Both the position numbers and the translations under genes were made by a program. The notes beneath the pieces are model-generated. The model saw only the letters and a list, made by a program, of their open reading frames with translations, was not told the DNA's origin and made no database searches. A stretch of DNA of 64,000 nucleotides, from contig JAEUGX010000066.1 of assembly GCA_016795545.1 (NCBI GenBank), positions 1-64,000 of the forward strand, written 5' to 3'. Of this stretch, positions 15,556 to 25,724 are shown in pieces; positions within the stretch are counted from its first letter, which is position 1; each line of letters starts with the position of its first letter. This DNA comes from Opitutaceae bacterium. Its GTDB lineage: Bacteria; Verrucomicrobiota; Verrucomicrobiia; Opitutales; Opitutaceae.

Positions 15556-16380
15556 ATGTCCGGCACCCCGCCAAGCGCGCTGCCGCGGCCGCGACTGCTG
15601 CGGCTGAAGGACGGCCGCGACTACGCGCTGCGTCCGCTGCATGCCGGCGACACGGCGGCGGTGGTCGCCTTTTTTCACAGCCTGTCGCCGGAGACCATCC
15701 GTTCCCGCTACGGCTACCTGATCCACGACATGACCCCGGATCGCGCGCACCGGCTGGCCGACTGCGACCCGGCCCGCGAGCTGCCGCTCGGGATCTTCGA
15801 GCGCGACGCCGGCGGGGGTGAGCGGCTCCGGGCCATGGGCCGGCTGGTGCACGGACCCGACGGGCGGTCGGCGGAATGCGCCTTCGTGGTCCACGACGAC
15901 TGGCGCCGCCTGGGCATGGCCTCGCGCCTCCTGCTCCACCTCCGGGCCGCCGGCCGCCGCCGCGGGCTGGAGCGGCTGTTCGCGCAGGTCCGGCGCGATA
16001 ACCGCGCGATGCTCGGGGTTTTCCGCCACCACGGCGCCCGGCTGCACTTCCGGCCGGACGCGGATTACGTCGAGGTGGACATCCCCCTGCTGAAGCCCAA
16101 GATTCTGTTCGACAAACCCCTGCCGGCTCCTTCTTTTTCCGTCATGGCTACGTCCGGCAAGAAGCCCTTTTCCGTTGTCACGCTGATCATCGATCTGGCG
16201 CTCACCGCCATCGCTTTCGGCATCTTTTATTGGCTCGTCAATTCGCACGTGCCGTCGAACGACCCCGCGATGGTCAAGCTGTGGGGCGGCCTGGCCGCCG
16301 GCTGCATGGCCGGTGTCTTCTGGCTCGCCTGGCAAATGCTGAAGGTGGTCTTCCAGTTCCAGCGCGAATCGCGCAAATAG
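15556..16380 (+). CDS. GNAT acetyltransferase fused to a two-span membrane tail
   Basis: A continuous 274-residue frame. Residues 15-180 form a GNAT domain of the type found in Pat-like protein acetyltransferases. LKDGRDYALRPLHAGD starts it, and the acetyl-CoA loop is DWRRLGMASRLL near residue 117. Residues 197-274 are different: a basic stretch, two membrane helices (IIDLALTAIAFGIFYWLV and LWGGLAAGCMAGVFWLAW) and a charged end. An in-frame ATG at 16144 opens exactly this 78-residue part, so the locus could encode a fusion, a separate small protein, or both. Known Pat proteins carry the GNAT domain on other partners. The function is not known. Confidence 0.7.
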   Translation: MSGTPPSALPRPRLLRLKDGRDYALRPLHAGDTAAVVAFFHSLSPETIRSRYGYLIHDMTPDRAHRLADCDPARELPLGIFERDAGGGERLRAMGRLVHGPDGRSAECAFVVHDDWRRLGMASRLLLHLRAAGRRRGLERLFAQVRRDNRAMLGVFRHHGARLHFRPDADYVEVDIPLLKPKILFDKPLPAPSFSVMATSGKKPFSVVTLIIDLALTAIAFGIFYWLVNSHVPSNDPAMVKLWGGLAAGCMAGVFWLAWQMLKVVFQFQRESRK

Positions 16381-16407
16381 CGGCCTGGCGGCCGACTTCC
16401 GCCTCCC

Positions 16408-16842
16408 GTGGCCGCTAGCTCCAGCCCCTCCCGCGCCCGCACCACCGTTGCGGTCGAGGACTACCTCGAAAAGATCGAGCAACTCATCCAGCGCAAGGGC
16501 TACGCCCGCGTGGTCGACATCGCCGCGGGCCTCAAGATATCGCAGGCCAGCGTCACGGCCATGGTGCAGCGCCTCGATGCCGAGGGTTTCATCAAATACG
16601 AGAAATACCGCGGCATGGTCCTGACCAGCACCGGGCTCGAGGTTGCCCGGCGCATCGCCCACCGGCACCAGCTGCTGACGGATTTCCTGCGCGCCATCGG
16701 CGTTTCCGACGAAAAAGTCATCTATGATGACGTCGAGGGCATGGAGCACCATATCAGCCCCGAAACCTTCAAAGCCATCGAGACCCTGACCCGCTACCTG
16801 GAGAAAACCCCCTCCCTCATGCTCAAGCTGAAGGGAGGTTAG
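16408..16842 (+). CDS. mntR: MntR-type manganese-responsive transcriptional regulator
   Basis: A 144-residue DtxR/MntR protein with a GTG start. The winged helix is at residues 15-75 (VEDYLEKIEQL, then KISQASVTAMVQRLDAEGFI) and the C-terminal dimer domain has no SH3 extension, as in MntR. Candidate metal ligands are the Asp/Glu pair in VEDYLEKIE, His in HRHQLL and the Glu-Glu-His group in DDVEGMEHH. It would repress manganese uptake genes in the cytosol. No manganese transporter is in this window. It follows the GNAT gene by 27 nt and probably shares its transcript. Confidence 0.88.
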   Translation: MAASSSPSRARTTVAVEDYLEKIEQLIQRKGYARVVDIAAGLKISQASVTAMVQRLDAEGFIKYEKYRGMVLTSTGLEVARRIAHRHQLLTDFLRAIGVSDEKVIYDDVEGMEHHISPETFKAIETLTRYLEKTPSLMLKLKGG

Positions 16843-16845
16843 TTT

Positions 16846-16962
16846 TACGGGGCGAGTTGTAAGTTAAGCGCCCTCCGAGGGCGCCCGGACAAGCCTTCGG
16901 TGTTTTCCAGGCTTCCTGCGTTCCGTCCCTCTCGTTCGCGCCATTCGCGGGCGCTTCACTCA
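16846..16962 (-). repeat. Family 1 dispersed repeat, copy B
   Basis: Fills the gap between the convergent ends of mntR and tatC. On the minus strand it starts at the tatC stop with GAGTGAAGCGCCCGCGAATG, continues GGCGCGAACGAG, CCTGGAAAACACC, AAGGCTTGTCCGGGCG and ends CTTAACTTACAACTCG and GTAAAAC. It aligns along its length to copy A at 4321-4455. Confidence 0.7.
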
Positions 16963-17781
16963 GCGCTGCACGCGGCGGCGTCCGATATAGGCGGAGACCC
17001 AGATCGACAGCTCATAGAGCAGGATCAGCGGCAGGGCGAACATCGACTGCGTGAAGGGATCGGGCGTGGGCGTGACGATCGCGGCGATGATGAACATGAC
17101 GACCACGGCGTGGCGCCGGTACTTCCGCAGGGTCGCCACCTCCACGAGCCCGAGGTAGTTGGCCAGCACGATCAGCAGCGGGAATTCGAACGCCGCGCCG
17201 ACGCCGAGCACCAGCCACATCAGCAGCCCGTAATATTTGTCGGCCGTCCACAGCACCTGGTAGCCGAGCATCTCGTTCAGCTCGAAAGCCACGCGGATCG
17301 TGCTGGGGACGAGGAAAAAATAACTGAACGCCGCTCCGCCCAGGAAGAGCGCGCAGGCCGACAGCGCCGTGGGCAGCAGCACCTTCAGTTCGCGCTGCGA
17401 GAGCGCCGGCGCGATGAACTGGCCCGCGAAGAAAAGGAAGAACGGCAGCGACAGGGTCAGACCTCCCGTCAGGCAGATGTTGATCACCACGGAAAACACC
17501 GCCATCGGGCTGTTCGTCACCAGGTCCGTCTTCAGCTGCGGGTACTCGGACCGCACGTGGTCCAGCGGCCAATTCAGGATCACCGCGAAATCCTGCATGA
17601 AATAAGCGATCACCGTCACGATCAGACCGAACACGATCGCACACTTGATCAACGTCCAGCGCAGCTCCTCGAGGTGATCGAGAAACCCCATGGGCTTGCC
17701 CCCCGTCACCGCCGGCTCGGCCGAGCCGCGCCGGCTGGTCTCATCGTATTCATTCCCTGGAGGTTGCTCGCTCAAAGTCAC
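16960..17781 (-). CDS. tatC: Sec-independent translocase subunit TatC
   Basis: A 273-residue protein with six membrane helices. The family hallmark is MGFLDHLEELRWTLIKC at residues 31-47, after a longer polar N-terminus, followed by the conserved FFLFFAGQFIAPAL region and the late PTPDPFTQSMFALPL segment. TatC is the receptor for twin-arginine signal peptides. A likely client, the SRRDMLRRTGLG signal of the 52861 hydrolase, lies in this window. The start used is GTG 17781; a start at the internal ATG (17691) would still keep the whole core. No tatA/B gene is adjacent. Confidence 0.95.
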   Translation of the reverse strand: MTLSEQPPGNEYDETSRRGSAEPAVTGGKPMGFLDHLEELRWTLIKCAIVFGLIVTVIAYFMQDFAVILNWPLDHVRSEYPQLKTDLVTNSPMAVFSVVINICLTGGLTLSLPFFLFFAGQFIAPALSQRELKVLLPTALSACALFLGGAAFSYFFLVPSTIRVAFELNEMLGYQVLWTADKYYGLLMWLVLGVGAAFEFPLLIVLANYLGLVEVATLRKYRRHAVVVMFIIAAIVTPTPDPFTQSMFALPLILLYELSIWVSAYIGRRRVQR

Positions 17782-17936
17782 GACCTAGAAACAAGTTTCC
17801 GCCAGTCCCGCAATCCTCGTCTTTCCGGAAAGCCGACCCGGGACCGCTCCCGAGCTCGGCCACCACGGCCGACAACCCGGGCGAGCTGCCGGAAGTCACA
17901 ATTTCGCGCCGCTTGTACGCCTGACGGCCTGTGTGA

Positions 17937-17963
17937 TTGACACCCCTGCGGCGGGCCTATGCC
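17937..17963 (+). promoter_or_regulatory. Candidate ppdK promoter
   Basis: TTGACA (17937-17942) and TATGCC (17958-17963) with a short 15-nt spacer. Transcription from here would start near 17970, which favours ATG 17994 over the in-frame ATG 17964 as the ppdK start. The spacer is shorter than optimal. Confidence 0.35.
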
Positions 17964-17993
17964 ATGCCCTTCCCTTTCGTTCCTTTTCTACCC

Positions 17994-20774
<2,781 letters not shown>

Positions 20775-20801
20775 CGCCCGCGCATCCCCCTCGCTCACCC
20801 G

Positions 20802-20829
20802 CCCCGGCCCGACGGCCGGGGCTTTTTTT
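20802..20829 (+). terminator. Intrinsic terminator after ppdK
   Basis: The dyad CCCCGGCC-CGAC-GGCCGGGG is followed by C and seven T residues. It lies 28 nt after the ppdK stop and just before the Family 1 palindromic element. Confidence 0.85.
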
Positions 20830-20830
20830 C

Positions 20831-20957
20831 GCCCGCGAATGACGCAAATAGACACGCATGGGGTGGGAGCGCGGAAAGTCTGAAAAACGCCCAAGGCTTG
20901 ACCAAGCTTTTCGCGTTCCGCACTTCCCCTTCGTGCCCGTCCGCGCCATTCGCGGGC
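20831..20957. repeat. Family 1 palindromic element, copy C
   Basis: A 127-bp element with inverted ends GCCCGCGAATGACGC (left) and GCGCCATTCGCGGGC (right), 14 of 15 complementary. The two halves resemble each other along most of their length, so the RNA or single-stranded DNA could fold into one long hairpin. The left half contains GGAAAGTCTGAAAAACGCCC and AAGGCTTG, matching copies A and B. It ends 4 nt before the stop of the convergent MFS gene. Confidence 0.7.
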
Positions 20958-20975
20958 AACCTCAAGCCCTACCCC
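20958..20975 (+). repeat. Left flank repeat of the MFS gene
   Basis: AACCTCAAGCCCTACCCC overlaps the MFS stop codon. The same two 9-nt halves recur at 22371-22394, separated there by CTTAAA. Direct orientation, one copy on each side of the gene. Confidence 0.4.
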
Positions 20976-22203
20976 GTCCTTTCTCCACCTCCGGCAGGAA
21001 CGCCGTCAGGAGTCCGAGCAGCGGGAAGAACGCGCTGACTTCAAAAACCGTGCGGATGCCGGCGTGGTCGGCCAGCCGGCCCAGCATGGCGGAGCCGACG
21101 CCGGCGGCACCGAAAGCAAGGCCGAAGAAAAGTCCGGCGATCAACCCCACGTTGCCGGGCACCAGCTCCTGCGCGTACACGAGGATGGCCGAGAACGCCG
21201 AGGCCAGGATCACTCCGATGATCACGGTCAGCACCGCGGCGCCCGCCAGGCCGACGTGCGGCAGGGTGAGCGAGAACGGCGCCACGCCGAGAATCGAGAT
21301 CCAGATCACGCGCTTGCGGCCGATGCGGTCGCCCACCGGACCGCCGATGATCGTGCCCGCCGCCACGGCGAAGAGGAAGAGAAACAGGTAGATCTGGGCG
21401 CCCTGCACTGTCAGGTGGAATCTCTCGATGAGATAGAACGTGTAGTAGTTGGTCAGGCTGACCAGGTAGAAGTATTTGGAAAAGACGAGGGCGACGAGGA
21501 CCGCGATCGCCCAGACGACCTTGTTCCGGGGCAGCCGCGTCGCCACGTGAGCGCCGGCATGCGCCGCCTTTGGCCGAAGCCGCCCGAGGTTTGCCTGATA
21601 CCAGCCGCCCACGCGCGACAGCACGACGATCCCGACAAAGGCCAGCAGCGCAAACCACAGGATGTGCGCCTGCCCGCGCGGAATGATGATCGCCGCCGCC
21701 AGCAGCGGCCCCAGGGACGTGCCGAAGTTTCCGCCGACCTGGAAAAGCGATTGGGCGAATCCGTGGCGGCCGCCCGACGCCATGCGCGCCACCCGCGAGG
21801 CCTCGGGATGAAAAATCGAGGAGCCCACCCCCACCATCCCCGACGCGATCAGAATCGTCGGATAGTTTGCCGCCTGCGACAGGAGCACGAGCCCGCTGAG
21901 CGTCACCCCCATGCCCACCGCCAGCGAATACGGCTTCGGCCGCCGATCCGTGTAAAACCCCACCACCGGCTGCAGCAGCGAACCCGTCATCTGGTACGTC
22001 AGCGTGATCAGCCCGATCTGGGTGTAGCTCAGCCGGTAGGACTCCTTCAGCAGCGGATAGATCGCCGGCAGCATCGCCTGCAGGATATCGTTGAGCATGT
22101 GCGAAAAGCTCAACGCCAGGAGCACGTTCATCACGGCGGCGTTGCCCGGCGCGGCCGCCGGGGTCTCGACGGCCAAAGCTCCGGAGTGGCTGTTCTGACT
22201 CAT
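20962..22203 (-). CDS. MFS transporter, fosmidomycin-resistance (Fsr) type
   Basis: A 413-residue protein with twelve predicted membrane helices. The motifs LSFSHMLNDILQAMLPAIYP (about 30-49), GFYTDRRPKP and GSSIFHPEASRVARMASG are typical of the Fsr subgroup, whose members confer fosmidomycin resistance in E. coli when abundant. Native substrates are unknown. The gene is convergent to ppdK. The 9-base blocks AACCTCAAG and CCCTACCCC occur as a pair on both sides of it (see the repeat entries). Confidence 0.85.
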   Translation of the reverse strand: MSQNSHSGALAVETPAAAPGNAAVMNVLLALSFSHMLNDILQAMLPAIYPLLKESYRLSYTQIGLITLTYQMTGSLLQPVVGFYTDRRPKPYSLAVGMGVTLSGLVLLSQAANYPTILIASGMVGVGSSIFHPEASRVARMASGGRHGFAQSLFQVGGNFGTSLGPLLAAAIIIPRGQAHILWFALLAFVGIVVLSRVGGWYQANLGRLRPKAAHAGAHVATRLPRNKVVWAIAVLVALVFSKYFYLVSLTNYYTFYLIERFHLTVQGAQIYLFLFLFAVAAGTIIGGPVGDRIGRKRVIWISILGVAPFSLTLPHVGLAGAAVLTVIIGVILASAFSAILVYAQELVPGNVGLIAGLFFGLAFGAAGVGSAMLGRLADHAGIRTVFEVSAFFPLLGLLTAFLPEVEKGRGRA

Positions 22204-22370
22204 GACCGCCCGACACTCTACACCCGCCGAAACGAGTCAAATACCCATGCGGCAATCCCTTTAATCTAGAAGCACCCCTGCCGAGCACTGTAAGCCCACC
22301 CGCAGTGACCCGCGACGCACGACCGGCGCGGATAAGGTGGCAGGAGAGCTCGGCACGCCCGAGACCTGGG

Positions 22371-22394
22371 AAACCTCAAGCTTAAACCCTACCC
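22371..22394 (+). repeat. Right flank repeat of the MFS gene
   Basis: AACCTCAAG, then CTTAAA, then CCCTACCCC. It matches the uninterrupted 18-nt sequence at 20958-20975 apart from the six-base insert. It lies in the leader of the downstream aldolase gene. Confidence 0.4.
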
Positions 22395-22480
22395 CTTAAA
22401 TTTCTCCAGCGCCTTGGACAGTAGACCGGACCAGAATAACGGGATTGTGGGTGCAGCGTACGCCTTCAGTGTGCTGGTCG

Positions 22481-22500
22481 CCCGGCAACCGCCGGGTTTT
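22481..22500 (+). terminator. Terminator-like hairpin in the aldolase leader
   Basis: CCCGGC-AACC-GCCGGG followed by TTTT, 15 nt before the aldolase ATG. The stem is all G-C. It could be an attenuator or the end of a short leader RNA. The T run is short. Confidence 0.4.
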
Positions 22501-22515
22501 CACCCCTTCGTTTCC

Positions 22516-23376
22516 ATGAGAAAAAGTCGTATCAAAGCTAAACTGCGTGCCAACCAGCCCGCCATTCTTACCTGCGCTCACTTGACTGACCCGTCGGTGC
22601 ACGAACTGATGTCCCTGATGGGATTTGACGGCGTGTGGATCGATATGGAGCACCATTTTCACACGATGGAGACCGCCGCGAATCTGATGCGCGCGATCCG
22701 GGCCGGCACCGCGGACGGCGTCCTGCGGCCGGCCAAGGGCGAGTTCATGCGCATGGGGCGCATGCTCGAGACCGGCGCGCTCTGCATCTTCTATCCCCGC
22801 TGCGAAAGCGCCAAGGAGGCGGCCGACGTCGTGCGCTACGCGAAATTCCATCCCCTGGGCGAGCGGGGCGTCGACGGCGGCGGGCCCGACATGCCGTTCT
22901 GCTCGATGAAGTACGTCGACTACCTGCAGATGGCCAACGACGAGACCACCGTCGTCGTGCAGCTCGAGGACCCGAAGTCGATGAAGGAGGCGGAGCGCAT
23001 GGCGGCCGTTCCCGGGGTCGACGGCCTTTTCTTCGGTCCGGGCGACATGTCCGTGGCCTGCGGCCTGCCCGACCAGTTCAACCATCCCCGCCTGCAGAAG
23101 ATGATCGAGCAGATGGCCCGCGCCGCGCGCAACACCGGCAAGCACTGGGGCATGCCGTGCGGCAGCCCGGAGCACGTGAAGCAGATCATCGCGATGGGCG
23201 GACGCATCATCCTCCACGGCGTCGACCTGATCATGATCAAGAACGGCCTCGAGGCGATCCAGCGCGCGCTCGGCGAGCAGGGCATCACCTTCGAACGCAA
23301 CCAGCTCGGCAAGGGCCAGAGCTACACCGAGAAATCCGGCGCCCAGCCGGCCGCGGCCCAGAAATCCCGTCGCTGA
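22516..23376 (+). CDS. HpcH/HpaI family aldolase (first copy)
   Basis: A 286-residue class II aldolase of the HpcH/HpaI family, a TIM barrel that splits 4-hydroxy-2-oxo acids to pyruvate and an aldehyde. WIDMEHHFHT near residue 37 contains the general-base His region. VVVQLEDPKSM near residue 149 and FFGPGDMSVACGLP near residue 175 carry the Glu and Asp metal ligands. It differs clearly from the second aldolase at 61286. ATG 22516 is chosen because upstream in-frame codons run through the leader hairpin. The gene has a structured leader and is followed by an unrecognised gene 86 nt on. Confidence 0.9.
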   Translation: MRKSRIKAKLRANQPAILTCAHLTDPSVHELMSLMGFDGVWIDMEHHFHTMETAANLMRAIRAGTADGVLRPAKGEFMRMGRMLETGALCIFYPRCESAKEAADVVRYAKFHPLGERGVDGGGPDMPFCSMKYVDYLQMANDETTVVVQLEDPKSMKEAERMAAVPGVDGLFFGPGDMSVACGLPDQFNHPRLQKMIEQMARAARNTGKHWGMPCGSPEHVKQIIAMGGRIILHGVDLIMIKNGLEAIQRALGEQGITFERNQLGKGQSYTEKSGAQPAAAQKSRR

Positions 23377-23462
23377 CCTGGACTCGCTCCGGCCGCCGCG
23401 CCCGTGCGACGGCCGGCAGCGGGTCTCCGTCAGGGCCGCCGCACCGCGCGCCGGCACCGCCC

Positions 23463-24260
23463 ATGAGCCGCCTCCTTCCCGTCTGCGACTTCAACCGGTC
23501 CTTCGTGCGCTGGGGCGTCGACACCCGCCTCAAGCAGCCCAAGACCGTCTCCCACCCGCCGCCGTTCACCCTGAATTATTTCCGCATGCGGGCGGAATGC
23601 CTCGCGGAGGTGACCGACCGGCAAACCGGACAAACGGCGCTCTACGTGCTGAGCGCCTCCTGCAAGACCGAGCAGGTGAACGTCGAGCGCGACATCTGGA
23701 CCCAGCCCAACGCGGATTTCTGCATGGTCGCCGGACCCGACCGCTGCCTCAACCTCAAGCGCTGGGACCGCACGAACAAGGGCGTCATGCTCCACCCGCC
23801 GTCGCTCGGCCCCCAGCCGGAACGCCAGCTCATGAACCCGGCGGACAGCTTCACCTTTTACGCCCGTGACATCCGGCGCGTGGACGGGCGCCTCATGACC
23901 GAGGTCGACGACATCGCCGCCGTGACCGCGTCAGACCTGCCCATGGTCTCGCGCACCCGCATCGAGGCCAAACACTACTCCCTGCTCCTCGAATATCCGG
24001 TGGTGAACGCCAACTTCAGCCCCCGCGAGAAATACTACCAGCTCGACACCGGCCCGGTGATCCTGCCCGACCTGCACGCGCCCGCCGCCGACGTGCTCGC
24101 CACCTTTCACCTCGCCTACGTCGCGCACGCCCGGCCCGGCTGGGCGGAGTTTCTGGTGTCGCAGCCGACGCCGCTGACTCCCGAGATCTCAGTCCATCAT
24201 TACTCCCACCCCGTCCGCGTGGAGTGCCACAACGAGATGTTCGCGGTCGTCCCCGGCTGA
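23463..24260 (+). CDS. Uncharacterised protein next to the aldolase
   Basis: A 265-residue soluble protein with no signal peptide or membrane helix. I do not recognise the family. It is rich in beta-type sequence and has conserved-looking segments YVLSASCKTEQVN, DFCMVAGPDRCLNLKRWD and a C-terminal pattern of HYSHPVRVECHNEMFAV. It follows the aldolase in the same direction and converges on tRNA-Leu. Codon use is like its neighbours. A link to the aldolase substrate is only inferred from position. Confidence 0.7.
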   Translation: MSRLLPVCDFNRSFVRWGVDTRLKQPKTVSHPPPFTLNYFRMRAECLAEVTDRQTGQTALYVLSASCKTEQVNVERDIWTQPNADFCMVAGPDRCLNLKRWDRTNKGVMLHPPSLGPQPERQLMNPADSFTFYARDIRRVDGRLMTEVDDIAAVTASDLPMVSRTRIEAKHYSLLLEYPVVNANFSPREKYYQLDTGPVILPDLHAPAADVLATFHLAYVAHARPGWAEFLVSQPTPLTPEISVHHYSHPVRVECHNEMFAVVPG

Positions 24261-24269
24261 CCCGTCAAG

Positions 24270-24353
24270 TGGTGCCCGGGGCCGGACTTGAACCGACACG
24301 CCTTGCGGCAACGGCTTCTAAGACCGTCGTGTCTGCCATTTCACCACCCGGGC
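24270..24353 (-). tRNA. tRNA-Leu (anticodon UAG)
   Basis: Minus-strand cloverleaf of 84 nt: acceptor GCCCGGG pairs with CCCGGGC, followed by encoded ACCA. The anticodon loop CTTAGAA gives UAG, reading CUA. The T arm contains GGTTCAAGTCC. A long variable arm, as in class II tRNAs, is formed by TTGCCGCAAGGCG. Confidence 0.95.
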
Positions 24354-24506
24354 GGGAGGATTTCGGCATGGAGATTTCGGATTTTGACCGGGATGACGCA
24401 AGGTCTAAACCCGGCCGCGCCCGCGGGCGCTTCGACCGGCTTCATGCAACGTTTTCATGGTTACATTTCCGCGGAACCCCTCCAGCTTGGCCTGGCTCCT
24501 CACCGC

Positions 24507-25700
24507 ATGACGGACGCCTTCGCCTTCTTCCGCCGCTTCTCCCGCTCCTTGGGCCAGGGCATTGATGGCCTGGCCGCCGCCCAGCCAAGGACTTGGTTCG
24601 TGTTCGTGGTGCTCGTGGCGGTGATGCTGAGCCTGTTCTCCCGCTTCCCGGTCTACGCGGATAGGCACGCCAAGTTTCCGGGCAGCTTTCTCAAGTTTCC
24701 GGGCACGCCGTATGGCCAGGCGATCACGTGGTGGCTCGACCATCCGTTCCAGCAGGTCCCGGTCGAAACCTTTTTTCCCAACGCGGCGGCGGCGCAGGGC
24801 ATCCTGGCCGGCTCGATCTCGCATTGCGACAAGCTCTCCGTCCGCCCCTTCCTCCCGCTGCTCAATCAGCTGGCGGGCGGCGGCTACTGGACCTTGGTGG
24901 GCGCCAGCCACCTGTCCGCCATCCTCCTGTTCGCGCTGATCTATTTTCTTTGCCGCCGGATCACCGGCGACACGACCTTTGCCACCCTGATAACCTGGGG
25001 ATTCGCGACGACCTGGGCCGGCGCCTGGGGGTTCAACGACCGCGTGTGCGGCGATGTCGTCGCCATCGCCCTCTTGCTCTCGGCCGTCGCCGCGCGGCCC
25101 CCCTGGCTCGCGGCCCTGCTGGTTTACCTCGCCGGCTTCACGGACGAGCGCGCCATTGCGGCCGCCCCGCTCGCCGCCTTGCTCCGCCACTGGATCGCCG
25201 GCCTCCCGGGAGACACCAAGGCCGGACCGGCAAAGCTCACCGCCACCGTGCTGCCCCTACTCGCAGCCATGGGCGCTTACCTGGCTAGCCGGGTCGTCCT
25301 GCATTTCTGGGGCAACGTGCAGGGCGGCACGACGATGATGGTGCCGACGGAAGTCCTGCTGTACCATTTCTACGTCTCTTATCCGAAAAACCTCTTCACG
25401 GTCTTTGAGTTCCTCTGGCTGTTTCCCCTGGTTTTCGTCGGCCACCTGATCTTCGCCCGCGACCCCCGGATCACCGGCGGCGTCCCCTACCTCATCGCCC
25501 TGGCCCTGGCCGCGGGACCGGCTTTCGTGGTCTGGGACATCGACCGCAGCCTGTGCTACCTCCTGCCCGGCCTCCTGACGGCAATCTGCTTCTTCCCGGC
25601 TGAACGCGACCTCCGGCGCGGCTGCGCGCTGGCCGCCGCTCTCGCCAGCCTGGCCTGGATGGAGCCGAACACCTCGATCCTTCGCTTCCTGTTCCTGTGA
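24507..25700 (+). CDS. Uncharacterised multi-pass membrane protein
   Basis: A 397-residue protein with about nine hydrophobic segments, starting with TWFVFVVLVAVMLSLF near residue 30. Polar loops include RHAKFPGSFLKFPGTPYG and a long periplasmic-type segment before GGGYWTLVGASHLSAIL. No catalytic motif is recognised; the layout recalls GT-C-like or DUF membrane proteins but no acidic DxD loop is clear. An in-frame ATG at 24444 would add 21 residues. It is divergent from tRNA-Leu and convergent with psd. Confidence 0.7.
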   Translation: MTDAFAFFRRFSRSLGQGIDGLAAAQPRTWFVFVVLVAVMLSLFSRFPVYADRHAKFPGSFLKFPGTPYGQAITWWLDHPFQQVPVETFFPNAAAAQGILAGSISHCDKLSVRPFLPLLNQLAGGGYWTLVGASHLSAILLFALIYFLCRRITGDTTFATLITWGFATTWAGAWGFNDRVCGDVVAIALLLSAVAARPPWLAALLVYLAGFTDERAIAAAPLAALLRHWIAGLPGDTKAGPAKLTATVLPLLAAMGAYLASRVVLHFWGNVQGGTTMMVPTEVLLYHFYVSYPKNLFTVFEFLWLFPLVFVGHLIFARDPRITGGVPYLIALALAAGPAFVVWDIDRSLCYLLPGLLTAICFFPAERDLRRGCALAAALASLAWMEPNTSILRFLFL

Positions 25701-25724
25701 GTCCGCCCTGAACGGCGGCGCGGT

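Larger units (their letters stand above)
22204..22515 (+). other. 312-nt gene-free leader with conserved-looking dyads
   Basis: No gene is seen. Two alternative long-range pairings share bases: CCTGCC (22277-22282) with GGCAGG (22339-22344), and GCCGAGC (22280-22286) with GCTCGGC (22348-22354). Between them lies ACTGTAAGC (22287-22295) and after them CAGGAGA (22341-22347). Both short strings occur in cobalamin riboswitches, but the central GCCACTG block is missing and spacing is off. A terminator-like hairpin follows at 22481-22500. The minus strand holds the MFS promoter region. Confidence 0.35.

Noticed and set aside
14176-16752. Upstream in-frame extension of the universal stress protein
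   Set aside because: It crosses two real genes on the plus strand and the shared promoter. The Usp fold starts at ATG 14175.
22260-22355. Cobalamin riboswitch
   Set aside because: ACTGTAAGC and CAGGAGA are present, but the GCCACTG block is missing and spacing does not fit the known fold. Kept only as a weak observation in the leader.
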